21,270 nt of DNA from Cloacibacterium sp964530915 (GTDB lineage: Bacteria; Bacteroidota; Bacteroidia; Flavobacteriales; Weeksellaceae). Below are positions 5,848 to 13,616 of this stretch, in pieces. The first letter of the stretch is position 1. Every line of letters begins with the position of its first letter. Where the stretch lies: assembly GCA_964530915.1 (NCBI GenBank), contig CAZHCK010000039.1, forward strand, positions 1 through 21,270, in the 5' to 3' direction. The notes beneath the pieces are model-generated. The model was not told the DNA's origin. It made no database searches and was given only the letters and a program-made list of their open reading frames with translations. Made by a program: the position numbers and the translations under genes.

Positions 5848-7473
5848 ATGAAAAAAATCGGTTTATTTCTTTTAATTTTTAGTCAAATCACTTTTGCACA
5901 AACTTTCACCAAAAAAGATACTTTAAAAGGTTCTGATACGGCCTTTAGAAATTTTTGGGATGTCAAAAAATACGAGCTCACTGTAGAACCTAATATTCAG
6001 GATCAATCAGTCAGCGGAAAAAACACCATTTTCTTTGAAATTACCAAAGATGTAGAAAATCCTACGTTTCAATTAGATCTTCAAAAGCCTATGAATTCTA
6101 AAAATTTCATGGGAAATTTTAATTATACCCAAGTAAAAACCGAAGACGATTTCATTTTTATAGAAACTCAACAAAGTTTCAAAAAAGGAGAACGATTTTA
6201 CATGATTTTAGAATATTTCGGGAATCCTAGAATCGCAAAAAAAGCACCTTGGGATGGTGGTTGGGTTTTCACCAAAGATGAACAAGGCAATCCATGGATT
6301 TCTGTAGCGCAAGAAGGAGACGGAACCAGCCTTTGGTTACCTTCAAAAGATATTTGGAATGATGAGCCAGATGAAGGCATAGAAATGAAAATCATTACGC
6401 CATTAAATTTAACTGGTGTTGGAAATGGTAAATTAATTGGCGAACATATTCTTGTAGGTGATACAGATAATAAAAGAGTGTGGACTTGGGAAGTCAAAAA
6501 CCCTATCAACCTATACAGCATTGTTCCTACCATTGGGAAATTTGAGCATTTTTCTGAAATTTATGATGGCGAAAAAGGTAAACTTGATTGCGATTATTAT
6601 GTACTTTCTTACAATTTAGATAAAGCAAAAAAACAATTTACGCAGGTAAAACCAATGCTTCAGGCATTTGAATATTGGTTTGGACCTTATCCTTTCTACG
6701 AAGATGGTTATAAATTGGTAGAAACGCCTTATTTAGGAATGGAGCATCAGTCTAATGTAGCCTATGGAAATTATTATTTGAACGGTTATCTTGGTAGGGA
6801 TTTATCACATTCTGGAGTCGGTCTAGAATGGGATTTCATTATCATTCACGAATCTGGTCACGAATGGTTTGCGAACAACATCACTGCAAAAGATCAAGCT
6901 GATATGTGGATTCATGAAGGTTTTACGAGTTACTCAGAAACGCTTTTTACTCAAAATTATTTAAACAAAGAAAAAGCAGAATTGTACATTAAAGGAATCA
7001 GACAAAATATTGAAAACGACAAGCCTATTATTGGAAAATACGGTGTAAGAAACGAAGGAAGTGGTGACATGTATTACAAAGGTGCCAACATGCTTCACAC
7101 GATTAGAACGGTCATAAACGACGATGAAAAATTCAGACAAATTTTAAGAGGAATCTGTAAAGATTTTTATCATCAAACGGTAACTACTCAGCAAATTGAA
7201 AATTATATTTCTGAAAAATCGGGAATAGATTTCTCCACTGTTTTTGACCAATATTTAAGAACCACTCAAATCCCAACTTTAGAATTTTCTCAAAACGGAA
7301 AAACGTTAAAATACAGATGGACAAATACTGTAGAAGGATTCAACTTGCCTATCAGAATAGAAAATACAACTCTAACTCCAACCAAAGATTGGCAAACCAT
7401 TAAACTGAAAGACAAAAAAGACGTAAAGTTTAATGATAATTACTATGTGAATTATGAAAGAACAGGAATCTGA
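5848..7473 (+). CDS. Secreted M1-family zinc aminopeptidase
   Basis: Metallopeptidase predicted to cleave N-terminal residues from peptides outside the cytoplasm. A signal peptide (MKKIGLFLLIFSQITFA, cut about residue 17-18) precedes an N-terminal beta domain. The zinc site is HESGH (334-338) followed after 18 residues by E357 in WIHEGF, giving HEXXH-X18-E. The N-terminus recognition motif, usually GAMEN, appears as GMEHQ (297-301). Y410 in the MYYKGANML segment fits the catalytic tyrosine. At 541 residues it lacks the large helical C-terminal domain of long M1 enzymes such as PepN and ends after a small C-terminal beta segment, as in other short bacterial M1 proteins. The next gene starts 20 nt before this stop. 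The altered GAMEN motif suggests a substrate preference different from PepN. Confidence 0.9.
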   Translation: MKKIGLFLLIFSQITFAQTFTKKDTLKGSDTAFRNFWDVKKYELTVEPNIQDQSVSGKNTIFFEITKDVENPTFQLDLQKPMNSKNFMGNFNYTQVKTEDDFIFIETQQSFKKGERFYMILEYFGNPRIAKKAPWDGGWVFTKDEQGNPWISVAQEGDGTSLWLPSKDIWNDEPDEGIEMKIITPLNLTGVGNGKLIGEHILVGDTDNKRVWTWEVKNPINLYSIVPTIGKFEHFSEIYDGEKGKLDCDYYVLSYNLDKAKKQFTQVKPMLQAFEYWFGPYPFYEDGYKLVETPYLGMEHQSNVAYGNYYLNGYLGRDLSHSGVGLEWDFIIIHESGHEWFANNITAKDQADMWIHEGFTSYSETLFTQNYLNKEKAELYIKGIRQNIENDKPIIGKYGVRNEGSGDMYYKGANMLHTIRTVINDDEKFRQILRGICKDFYHQTVTTQQIENYISEKSGIDFSTVFDQYLRTTQIPTLEFSQNGKTLKYRWTNTVEGFNLPIRIENTTLTPTKDWQTIKLKDKKDVKFNDNYYVNYERTGI

Positions 7474-8059
7474 CATTAGAATCTGGGAAGCTTTTGCTGA
7501 AAAAATAGGAGGAGAATATATTCCTAGAAAACATTGGAATTCTGACCGAACATTATTTCATTATAAAAATTTCAAAATTTATTTTGATTATTTCACGTAT
7601 TATACTTCTGGAGAAAGTTCACAAAGTATAACATTTACAAGAGTTGTCATTCCTTATAAAAGTTACGATGACTTTCAATTTAATATCTACGAAGATGAAT
7701 TGATTTTTAAAATCGCCAAAATTTTTGGATTTCAAGATGTAAAAATAGGTAATGAGGAATTTGATAAAAAATACATCATAAAAACCAATAATGAACAAAA
7801 GCTAAAGAATATTTTTAACAGCACCACTCTACTCAAAAAATTTGAGAATTTTGAAAATGCAAGTCTTTTAGTTTCTAAAAAATATGGAGTCTGGGAAGAA
7901 GAATTACCCGAAAATGAATATGAATTAAGTTTTGTACTCAATTATCATGTTAAAGATTTAGAAACCCTTACTAAATCCAAAGATTTTATAACAGAATTCT
8001 TTGACAGATTTAAAGATATAGTTAGAATTGAAGTTTCTACTTATCTTAGAAAACTCTAA
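7454..8059 (+). CDS. Hypothetical protein, possibly DUF3137-like, overlapping the aminopeptidase gene
   Basis: A 201-residue soluble protein with no signal peptide, membrane segment or cysteine cluster. I do not recognise it securely. It begins with a helical region, then alternates beta-rich segments (TLFHYKNFKIYFDYFTYY, SITFTRVVIPY). The segment FDKKYIIKTNNEQKLKNIFN resembles the F-x-K-Y/F-x-V-x-S-D-pattern of DUF3137-type proteins, but this is only a weak visual match. Its ATG lies inside the end of the M1 gene (20-nt overlap, different frame), pointing to translational coupling or at least cotranscription. Its stop is 3 nt from the stop of the convergent histidine kinase gene. Codon use and composition match the neighbours, so it looks like a real gene. 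Confidence 0.75.
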   Translation: MKEQESDIRIWEAFAEKIGGEYIPRKHWNSDRTLFHYKNFKIYFDYFTYYTSGESSQSITFTRVVIPYKSYDDFQFNIYEDELIFKIAKIFGFQDVKIGNEEFDKKYIIKTNNEQKLKNIFNSTTLLKKFENFENASLLVSKKYGVWEEELPENEYELSFVLNYHVKDLETLTKSKDFITEFFDRFKDIVRIEVSTYLRKL

Positions 8060-8062
8060 TTT

Positions 8063-9214
8063 TTAAGATTTCAGCACAATTCTAAACGTTGTTCCCTTTC
8101 CTACTTCGGATTCTGCGATTTTGATGTCGCCATTGTGATATTCGTTGATGACACGTTTCGCCAAAGACAAACCAAGTCCCCAACCTCTTTTTTTGGTAGA
8201 ATAACCAGGTTTGAAAGCACTTCGCATTTGCATATTGGTCATTCCAGAGCCAGAATCTTTTACGTCTATCAACACGTAATTATTTTTAGAATAAAGAGAA
8301 ATTTCCAGTTTTCCCTCTCCTTTCATAGCATCTACCGCATTTTTCACAAGGTTTTCGATTACCCAACTCATCAAAATTCTATTGTGAGGAATCAAAATTT
8401 CTCTTGCGGGAACTTTGAGTTCAAAATTCACTTTTCTGGAAATTCTAGATTTCAGATAATCAAAGTTTTGCTGAACCGTTTCCTTTAAATTCAAGTCGTT
8501 TAATTCTGGGACCGAACCAATTTTCGAAAAACGCTCAGAAATGGTCTTTAAACGATTGATATCTTTATTGATTTCCAATAAACCATCATCATTTCTATTA
8601 GCATCGAGTTTCATTACTTCTACCCAACCAATCATAGAAGAAAGCGGAGTTCCGATTTGATGTGCAGTTTCTTTCGCCAAACCCGCCCATAACATGGATT
8701 CATCTGATTTTTTGATGGTGCGCAAAAACCAAAAAGAAAACAGAAGATACAAACCAATGAACAAACCTAACGCATAAGGATAATAACGCAAATAATTGAG
8801 CAAATCTGAGTTGTCGTAAAACACAAATTGGTTATTAAAATTGGGCAACTGAATCTCAAATGGAGGATATTTATCATCCATCTCTGCGATTTTCTGTTTC
8901 AGTTTTTCGGGATTATTTAAGATTTCTTCGTCGATGTTTTTACTTTCAATCAGATTCCTGTTTTTATCGGTGATAATAATGGGAATGTCTTTATTTTCGT
9001 CGATAACATTGAGTGACAAGTCATTCAATCGAGAATCTACATTATTGTCTTGAAGATATTTTACAGCCGTAGCAAGCGATTTTATCCTGTCGGTTTCTTT
9101 TTTTCTAAGATGATTGATTAAAAAATTAGAAGAAACAGCCAATCCTGCAACTATTATCGTTAATAGCACAAACACAAACCAGTTGTTAATCTTAGAAATA
9201 AAGTTGTTTCTCAA
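8063..9214 (-). CDS. Membrane sensor histidine kinase
   Basis: Two-component sensor with two membrane helices (about 12-34 and 146-166) bounding a periplasmic sensor region of about 110 residues of unknown ligand. The phosphoacceptor H185 lies in KETAHQIGTPLSSMIGW. The ATPase domain has the N box ENLVKNAVDAM (287-297), G1 DVKDSGSGM (317-325) and G2 GWGLGLSLAKR (344-354). All catalytic motifs are intact. At 383 residues it is a simple kinase with no HAMP or PAS domain evident. The start is a TTG at 9214; no upstream in-frame ATG is visible. It lies 32 nt downstream of dacB on the same strand, suggesting cotranscription with a cell-wall gene. No response regulator is adjacent; the nearest in the window is the sigma-54 regulator 2.3 kb away. 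Confidence 0.92.
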   Translation of the reverse strand: MRNNFISKINNWFVFVLLTIIVAGLAVSSNFLINHLRKKETDRIKSLATAVKYLQDNNVDSRLNDLSLNVIDENKDIPIIITDKNRNLIESKNIDEEILNNPEKLKQKIAEMDDKYPPFEIQLPNFNNQFVFYDNSDLLNYLRYYPYALGLFIGLYLLFSFWFLRTIKKSDESMLWAGLAKETAHQIGTPLSSMIGWVEVMKLDANRNDDGLLEINKDINRLKTISERFSKIGSVPELNDLNLKETVQQNFDYLKSRISRKVNFELKVPAREILIPHNRILMSWVIENLVKNAVDAMKGEGKLEISLYSKNNYVLIDVKDSGSGMTNMQMRSAFKPGYSTKKRGWGLGLSLAKRVINEYHNGDIKIAESEVGKGTTFRIVLKS

Positions 9215-9246
9215 GAATTTATAATTTAAAATCTAATTTTTCAGAA

Positions 9247-10596
9247 TTATTTCAAGTGATTCAAAACTTTGTACAGCGCATCACTCAAATCATTGGCTTG
9301 ATAATTATTCATGATAATCGCAAAAACATATTTTTGACCAGATTTAGAAGTATGATAACCTGCAAAAGCTCTGCAATCTTTTATACTTCCACTTTTCATT
9401 TTCATACCGTTTCCTTGCACTGGAAATCCTTCAAAATATTCAGCAAACCAAGGTTGTTTTTTCGCCCAAATCAAAGCTAAAACTTCAGCCCTTGTCGATG
9501 CATAATTTTGTGGAGACAATCCACTTCCATCTACAAAATTAATCATTCTCTCATCTATTCCACGCTGTTTCCAGAAATTTTTAAGGTATTTCATTGCACT
9601 TTCAAAAGAAGAATTTCCTGTTTTTTCTTTAGCCATTGTTTTCACGAAAGTTTCCCCGTAGAAATTGATGCTTTTTTTCAGAAACCAAAAAACCATTTTA
9701 TCTAAAGTAGGTGACAAATATTCTAAAATGACTTTATTTTTAGGAAATGCTAAAGGATTTTGACCTTCAATTAGTCTTTCAGAATTGATGATTATTTTTC
9801 CGTTAAAAGCGATATTTTGTTTCTTTAATTCTGCTATAATTTCTAGCGCTAATTGTTTTGGCGGATTAGGTGTAGCTCCAGAAATCGTCAAATTTTTTGC
9901 AGGAAGCGTGCCCGTTACATGCGCCACATCATTATAAGGAGTAGTAAAAATGATGCTTCTGTCAGAAGTTCCTTCCGTTCTTGCATCATTCACAAAATGT
10001 ACACCTTCTAAATTGATATTGAAATTTTTAAAATCTTTACCAAATGTATTGATGTCAAATTGGTTTTCTCGCCAATTTACGCCCCAAACTCCAGCTCCAT
10101 AATAATTCCCAATGTCATTGTAAGGCCAACCACCAGGAATTTTCTGAAAATCAAAGTACGTGTCATCTATCACCAAATCTCCAGGAATTTCTTTGATATT
10201 TCTAGACTTGAGTGTTTCTATGATTTTTGAAATAAAATGTTCTGGTTTATAACCATCATATCGCCAACTTCCCAAAGTGGGATCTCCATTTGAAAAAATA
10301 TAGAGATGTTTATCTAAAGCGATTTGAGTTTTATATTGATAATTCTTTCCTAAAGTTTCCAAAGCCGCTGCTGCAGTAAAAATTTTCATGGTAGAAGCGG
10401 TAGACAATCCTTTGTTTCCTTGATATTCATAAACAAAGTTTCCGCTTTCATCTGCTACATAAAAAGAAAGATTCCCAGAATACATAGGAGAAGATGCCAA
10501 AAGTGACTGAACTGCTTTATCTAAATTTTGCGTAACCGACTGTGAATAAAATATTTGCAAGCAAAAAACCGTTATAAAAGCAAAAAATTTCTTCAT
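9247..10596 (-). CDS. dacB: D-alanyl-D-alanine carboxypeptidase/endopeptidase, PBP4 family (peptidase S13)
   Basis: Periplasmic penicillin-binding protein that trims or cleaves peptidoglycan cross-links. From the ATG at 10596 (449 residues) the signal peptide is MKKFFAFITVFCLQIFYSQS. The three active-site motifs are S68-T-M-K71 (SxxK), S309-I-N311 in KKSINFYGE (SxN) and K401-S-G403 in MKSGS (KTG variant). The S13-type insert between the first two motifs is present, with the GDLVIDDTYFD segment. An in-frame TTG at 10617 would add seven residues, but it lies inside a perfect -7 promoter box and would precede the signal peptide awkwardly, so 10596 is preferred. It is likely cotranscribed with the downstream histidine kinase. 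Confidence 0.92.
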   Translation of the reverse strand: MKKFFAFITVFCLQIFYSQSVTQNLDKAVQSLLASSPMYSGNLSFYVADESGNFVYEYQGNKGLSTASTMKIFTAAAALETLGKNYQYKTQIALDKHLYIFSNGDPTLGSWRYDGYKPEHFISKIIETLKSRNIKEIPGDLVIDDTYFDFQKIPGGWPYNDIGNYYGAGVWGVNWRENQFDINTFGKDFKNFNINLEGVHFVNDARTEGTSDRSIIFTTPYNDVAHVTGTLPAKNLTISGATPNPPKQLALEIIAELKKQNIAFNGKIIINSERLIEGQNPLAFPKNKVILEYLSPTLDKMVFWFLKKSINFYGETFVKTMAKEKTGNSSFESAMKYLKNFWKQRGIDERMINFVDGSGLSPQNYASTRAEVLALIWAKKQPWFAEYFEGFPVQGNGMKMKSGSIKDCRAFAGYHTSKSGQKYVFAIIMNNYQANDLSDALYKVLNHLK

Positions 10597-10614
10597 AAAG
10601 AATAATTGTTTTTT

Positions 10615-10622
10615 CAAATATA
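10615..10622 (-). promoter_or_regulatory. -7 promoter box of dacB
   Basis: Minus-strand TATATTTG matches TAnnTTTG in full and ends 18 nt before the ATG at 10596. It overlaps the in-frame TTG at 10617, ruling out that start. A -33 TTTG is not clear. Confidence 0.6.
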
Positions 10623-10797
10623 AAGAAAATAAAATTGTTTACTTCTTCCTAAATAATTAAAAAAACAAAGAAATAAATGATTTATTAGCAATGTCAATTT
10701 ATTAAACAATTATTTTAATTAATAAAATAAAGGATGATTTTTGTCAATTTTATATTAAATTTTTATTTTTTAACATTTTATTATCATTTATTTAGCA

Positions 10798-10805
10798 TAT
10801 ATTTG
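10798..10805 (+). promoter_or_regulatory. -7 promoter box of the 146-residue protein gene
   Basis: TATATTTG matches TAnnTTTG in full, 33 nt before the ATG at 10839. The dacB to 10839 gap holds this box and the divergent dacB box. Between them is very AT-rich DNA containing a near-direct repeat, TGTCAATTTAT (about 10691) and TGTCAATTTTAT (about 10743). I see nothing else in it. Confidence 0.55.
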
Positions 10806-10838
10806 CATCATAATTAACAGACTAAAATTTTTAAAATT

Positions 10839-11279
10839 ATGTCATACACAATTGTAGGGCTTTTCGGAAGCCAAGATCAAGCAAAAGCAGTTTCTGAAAG
10901 TTTAGAAAAAAAAGGTTTCAAAGATTCTGATTACATTGTTTACCTTACCCAAAGTAAACCAGTAGAAAAATCTTTTTGGAGCAAACTTTTCACTAATGAC
11001 ATAGACCAAGAAGCTACTGCTGTAGATTCTTTGATTACTAGTGTGGCTATTAATAATGACACTGAATTACAATTGGCAAAAGACGCTTTCAGAGAAAACA
11101 AAGTGGTCAATACTTATGAATTACCAGAAGTAGATTTTGCAGAAGCAGTAGATTTAGATTACATTAAAAAAGTAGTTGCCCTAAAAGCAAAAGCGCTTAT
11201 TTACGCTATGCCAGAAATTAAAACTTCTCATTCTGAAATGAGCACAGGAATAAATTCTGAAGTAAGTTCAAACACATAA
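10839..11279 (+). CDS. Small cytoplasmic protein of uncertain function, possibly general-stress-protein (YflT/17M-like) fold
   Basis: 146 residues, acidic, with no signal peptide or membrane segment. The N-terminus (TIVGLFGSQDQAKAVSESLEKKGF) has a strand-helix pattern with a G-x-F-x-s-x-x-x-A layout, as in the general stress protein 17M (YflT-type) domain. A second strand-helix pair (SVAINNDTELQLAKDAFRENK) suggests a ferredoxin-like alpha/beta fold. The C-terminal 20 residues are Ser/Thr-rich and probably disordered. It is a single gene with its own -7 box upstream and a clear terminator downstream. I do not recognise a specific function. The stress link is a weak pattern match and should be read as tentative. 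Confidence 0.8.
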   Translation: MSYTIVGLFGSQDQAKAVSESLEKKGFKDSDYIVYLTQSKPVEKSFWSKLFTNDIDQEATAVDSLITSVAINNDTELQLAKDAFRENKVVNTYELPEVDFAEAVDLDYIKKVVALKAKALIYAMPEIKTSHSEMSTGINSEVSSNT

Positions 11280-11308
11280 TTTTTCATATCAAATTAATTT
11301 TTCATACG

Positions 11309-11340
11309 AAGCCCGAAATTTATTTTCGGGTTTTCTTTTT
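11309..11340 (+). terminator. Intrinsic terminator after the 146-residue protein gene
   Basis: Stem CCCGAAA (11312-11318) with TTTCGGG (11324-11330), 5-base loop, followed by TTTTCTTTTT. A clear terminator 30 nt after the stop codon. Confidence 0.88.
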
Positions 11341-11353
11341 GCGAATTGCGGTA

Positions 11354-11388
11354 AAGCTTTTATAATAAAGCTTTTTTTTGTATTTTCG
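11354..11388 (+). promoter_or_regulatory. Leader region of rsh: weak hairpin with T-tract and candidate -7 box
   Basis: AAGCTTT (11354-11360) can pair with AAAGCTT (11367-11373) and is followed by eight T residues, so it could be a second, weak terminator. Directly after it, TATTTTCG (11381-11388, one mismatch to TAnnTTTG) ends 21 nt before the rsh ATG, the usual promoter spacing here. A promoter immediately after a backup terminator fits both observations. Confidence 0.4.
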
Positions 11389-11409
11389 TAATATTAAAGA
11401 GGCTCAAAG

Positions 11410-13614
11410 ATGGTTTATGATTTAGAAAAAGAAAATAAAGAAATTCAGTATCGCTATAAAGATTTAATCTCTAATACATACAGAACTCTTGATGAAGAAC
11501 AGAATAAACTCATCAGGAAAGCATTTGATATTGCCTTAGACGCTCACAAAGACCAAAGAAGAAAAACGGGTGAACCTTACATCTATCACCCTATCGAAGT
11601 GGCAAAAATTGTTGCCAATGAAATAGGTTTAGGAGCCACTTCTATTGCTTGCGCATTGCTTCATGACGTGATTGAAGATTCTGAATATACTTATGAAGAT
11701 ATCAAGAAAATTTTTGGTCAAAAAATAGCAGATATCGTTAACGGATTGACTAAAATTTCGGTGATGAACCATCAAAACATTTCGGTTCAGTCTGAAAATT
11801 ACAGAAAATTACTTCTTACGCTTTCAGAAGATTTCCGCGTGATTCTCATCAAAATTGCAGATAGACTGCACAATATGAGAACTCTTGAAAGCATGAGAGA
11901 TGACAAACAAAAGAAAATCGCCTCAGAAACGGTTTACATTTACGCTCCTCTTGCTCATAGACTAGGACTTTATAACATAAAATCAGAACTTGAAGATTTA
12001 TCTTTAAAATATAACAATCCAGATGTTTATTACGACATTGCTAATAAATTAGAACTTGCCAAAGATACTCGTGAGAAATATGTAGAAGAATTTAAAAAAG
12101 AAGTTTCTGAGCAACTTAAAGAAGAACATCTCAATTTCACCATCAAAGGAAGAGCGAAAGCCATCAATTCTATTTATAGAAAAATGCTAAAGCAAAACGT
12201 ACCCTTTGAAGAAGTATTTGACAATTACGCGATTAGAATTATTTATAAATCAGATGCTAAAAACGAAAAATTCATCGCTTGGAAAATCTATTCCATCGTT
12301 ACTGATTTATACCACAGCAATCCGCAAAGAATGCGTGACTGGATTACCAATCCGCGTTCCACTGGGTACGAAAGCTTACATTTGACCGTTCTAGGTCCTG
12401 ACAAAAAATGGATTGAAGTACAAATCCGTTCCGAAAGAATGGACGAAATCGCTGAAAAAGGCGTTGCAGCACATTATAAATACAAAGAAGGCTTCAAACA
12501 AAGCAGTGACGATAAGAATTTTGAACAATGGGTTTCTCAGATTAGAGAAGTCATCGAACAACAACAAAACCTTTCTACCACAGAACTACTTGACAATATT
12601 AAACTTAATCTTTATTCCAAAGAAGTTTTTGTTTTCACACCAAAAGGAGAAATTAAAATTTTGCCAGTAGGCTCTACTGCTTTAGATTTTGCGTTTTCAG
12701 TTCACACCGATTTGGGAATGAAATGTTTAGGTGCAAAAATCAATGGAAAACTGGTTCCTATTTCTTACGTTTTACAAAACGGTGACCAAATAGACATTCT
12801 TTCTTCTCAAAATCAAAAACCAAAGCAAGATTGGTTAGATATTGTCATCACTTCTAAAGCAAAATCTAGAATTAAAGCCGCGCTTAACTCCGAAAAGAAC
12901 GGCCAAGTTGCAGAAGGAAAAGAGATTTTCCAAAGAAAATTAAGACACGCAAAACTTACCTTTTCAGAGGAAGAAGTGAATAATATTCAGAAATTTTTCA
13001 ATCATAAAACTTCTCAAGATTTATTTTTAAAATTCTACGATGGCACTTATGATACCACAGATTTAAAAAAATATGCTGATTCTAAAAGTGCGTTGAAAAA
13101 TTTCTTCCAGAGATTTAGAAAATCTCCTAATATCAATACTGCATACGAAGAAAGTCCAACCACAGATTTAGACTTAATCGTTTTCGGTAAAGATGAAGAA
13201 AAACTGAATTACAGTTTTGCCAAATGTTGTACCGTAATTCCTGGTGATAAAATTTTTGGATTTATCACGATTTCAGACGGAATCAAGGTTCATAATGACA
13301 ATTGCCCGAACGCTATTAACCTTAGAGCCAATTACGATTATAGAGTTATGCCTGCAAAATGGGTTAATGAACAACGTTACAGCAGCAGAGTGAGAATAGA
13401 AATCGAAGGAATTGACAGAAAAGGATTGGTTAATGATATTACTGAAGTAATTAGTAATGCCATGAACATTGACATGAAAAGTATTTCTATCGAAAGTAAT
13501 GACGGTATTTTCTTAGGAACCATCACGCTAGAAGTTAAAAACAAAAGCCAACTAGAAGAAACACTAAAACAACTCAGAAATGTACTGAGTGTAACCCAAG
13601 TAAAAAGACTATAA
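11410..13614 (+). CDS. spoT: Bifunctional (p)ppGpp synthetase/hydrolase (RelA/SpoT homologue)
   Basis: Makes and degrades the stringent-response alarmone (p)ppGpp. The hydrolase HD domain (about 40-200) keeps H60 in YIYHP, HD at 85-86 and the downstream ED at 89-90 (LLHDVIEDS), plus IADRLHNMRTL at 149-159, so hydrolysis should be active. The synthetase domain (about 245-345) keeps GRAKAINSIYRKM (247-259), DNYAIRII (271-278), GYESLH (319-324) and EVQIR (336-340), so synthesis should be active too. A TGS domain follows at about 405-465 (VFVFTPKGEIKILPVGSTA), then a helical/zinc-finger-like region with FAKCCTVIPGD. A C-terminal ACT domain spans about 660-734. The length of 734 residues is typical. 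nhaA begins 2 nt after the stop, so the two are almost certainly cotranscribed. Confidence 0.96.
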   Translation: MVYDLEKENKEIQYRYKDLISNTYRTLDEEQNKLIRKAFDIALDAHKDQRRKTGEPYIYHPIEVAKIVANEIGLGATSIACALLHDVIEDSEYTYEDIKKIFGQKIADIVNGLTKISVMNHQNISVQSENYRKLLLTLSEDFRVILIKIADRLHNMRTLESMRDDKQKKIASETVYIYAPLAHRLGLYNIKSELEDLSLKYNNPDVYYDIANKLELAKDTREKYVEEFKKEVSEQLKEEHLNFTIKGRAKAINSIYRKMLKQNVPFEEVFDNYAIRIIYKSDAKNEKFIAWKIYSIVTDLYHSNPQRMRDWITNPRSTGYESLHLTVLGPDKKWIEVQIRSERMDEIAEKGVAAHYKYKEGFKQSSDDKNFEQWVSQIREVIEQQQNLSTTELLDNIKLNLYSKEVFVFTPKGEIKILPVGSTALDFAFSVHTDLGMKCLGAKINGKLVPISYVLQNGDQIDILSSQNQKPKQDWLDIVITSKAKSRIKAALNSEKNGQVAEGKEIFQRKLRHAKLTFSEEEVNNIQKFFNHKTSQDLFLKFYDGTYDTTDLKKYADSKSALKNFFQRFRKSPNINTAYEESPTTDLDLIVFGKDEEKLNYSFAKCCTVIPGDKIFGFITISDGIKVHNDNCPNAINLRANYDYRVMPAKWVNEQRYSSRVRIEIEGIDRKGLVNDITEVISNAMNIDMKSISIESNDGIFLGTITLEVKNKSQLEETLKQLRNVLSVTQVKRL

Positions 13615-13616
13615 AT

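Noticed and set aside
6198..6533. Minus-strand 111-codon frame inside the M1 aminopeptidase gene
   Set aside because: It is a shadow of a gene with intact catalytic motifs and has no start context or promoter box.
12413..12670. Plus-strand 85-codon frame inside rsh
   Set aside because: It is an alternative frame within conserved synthetase and TGS coding sequence, with low-complexity Lys/Asn content.
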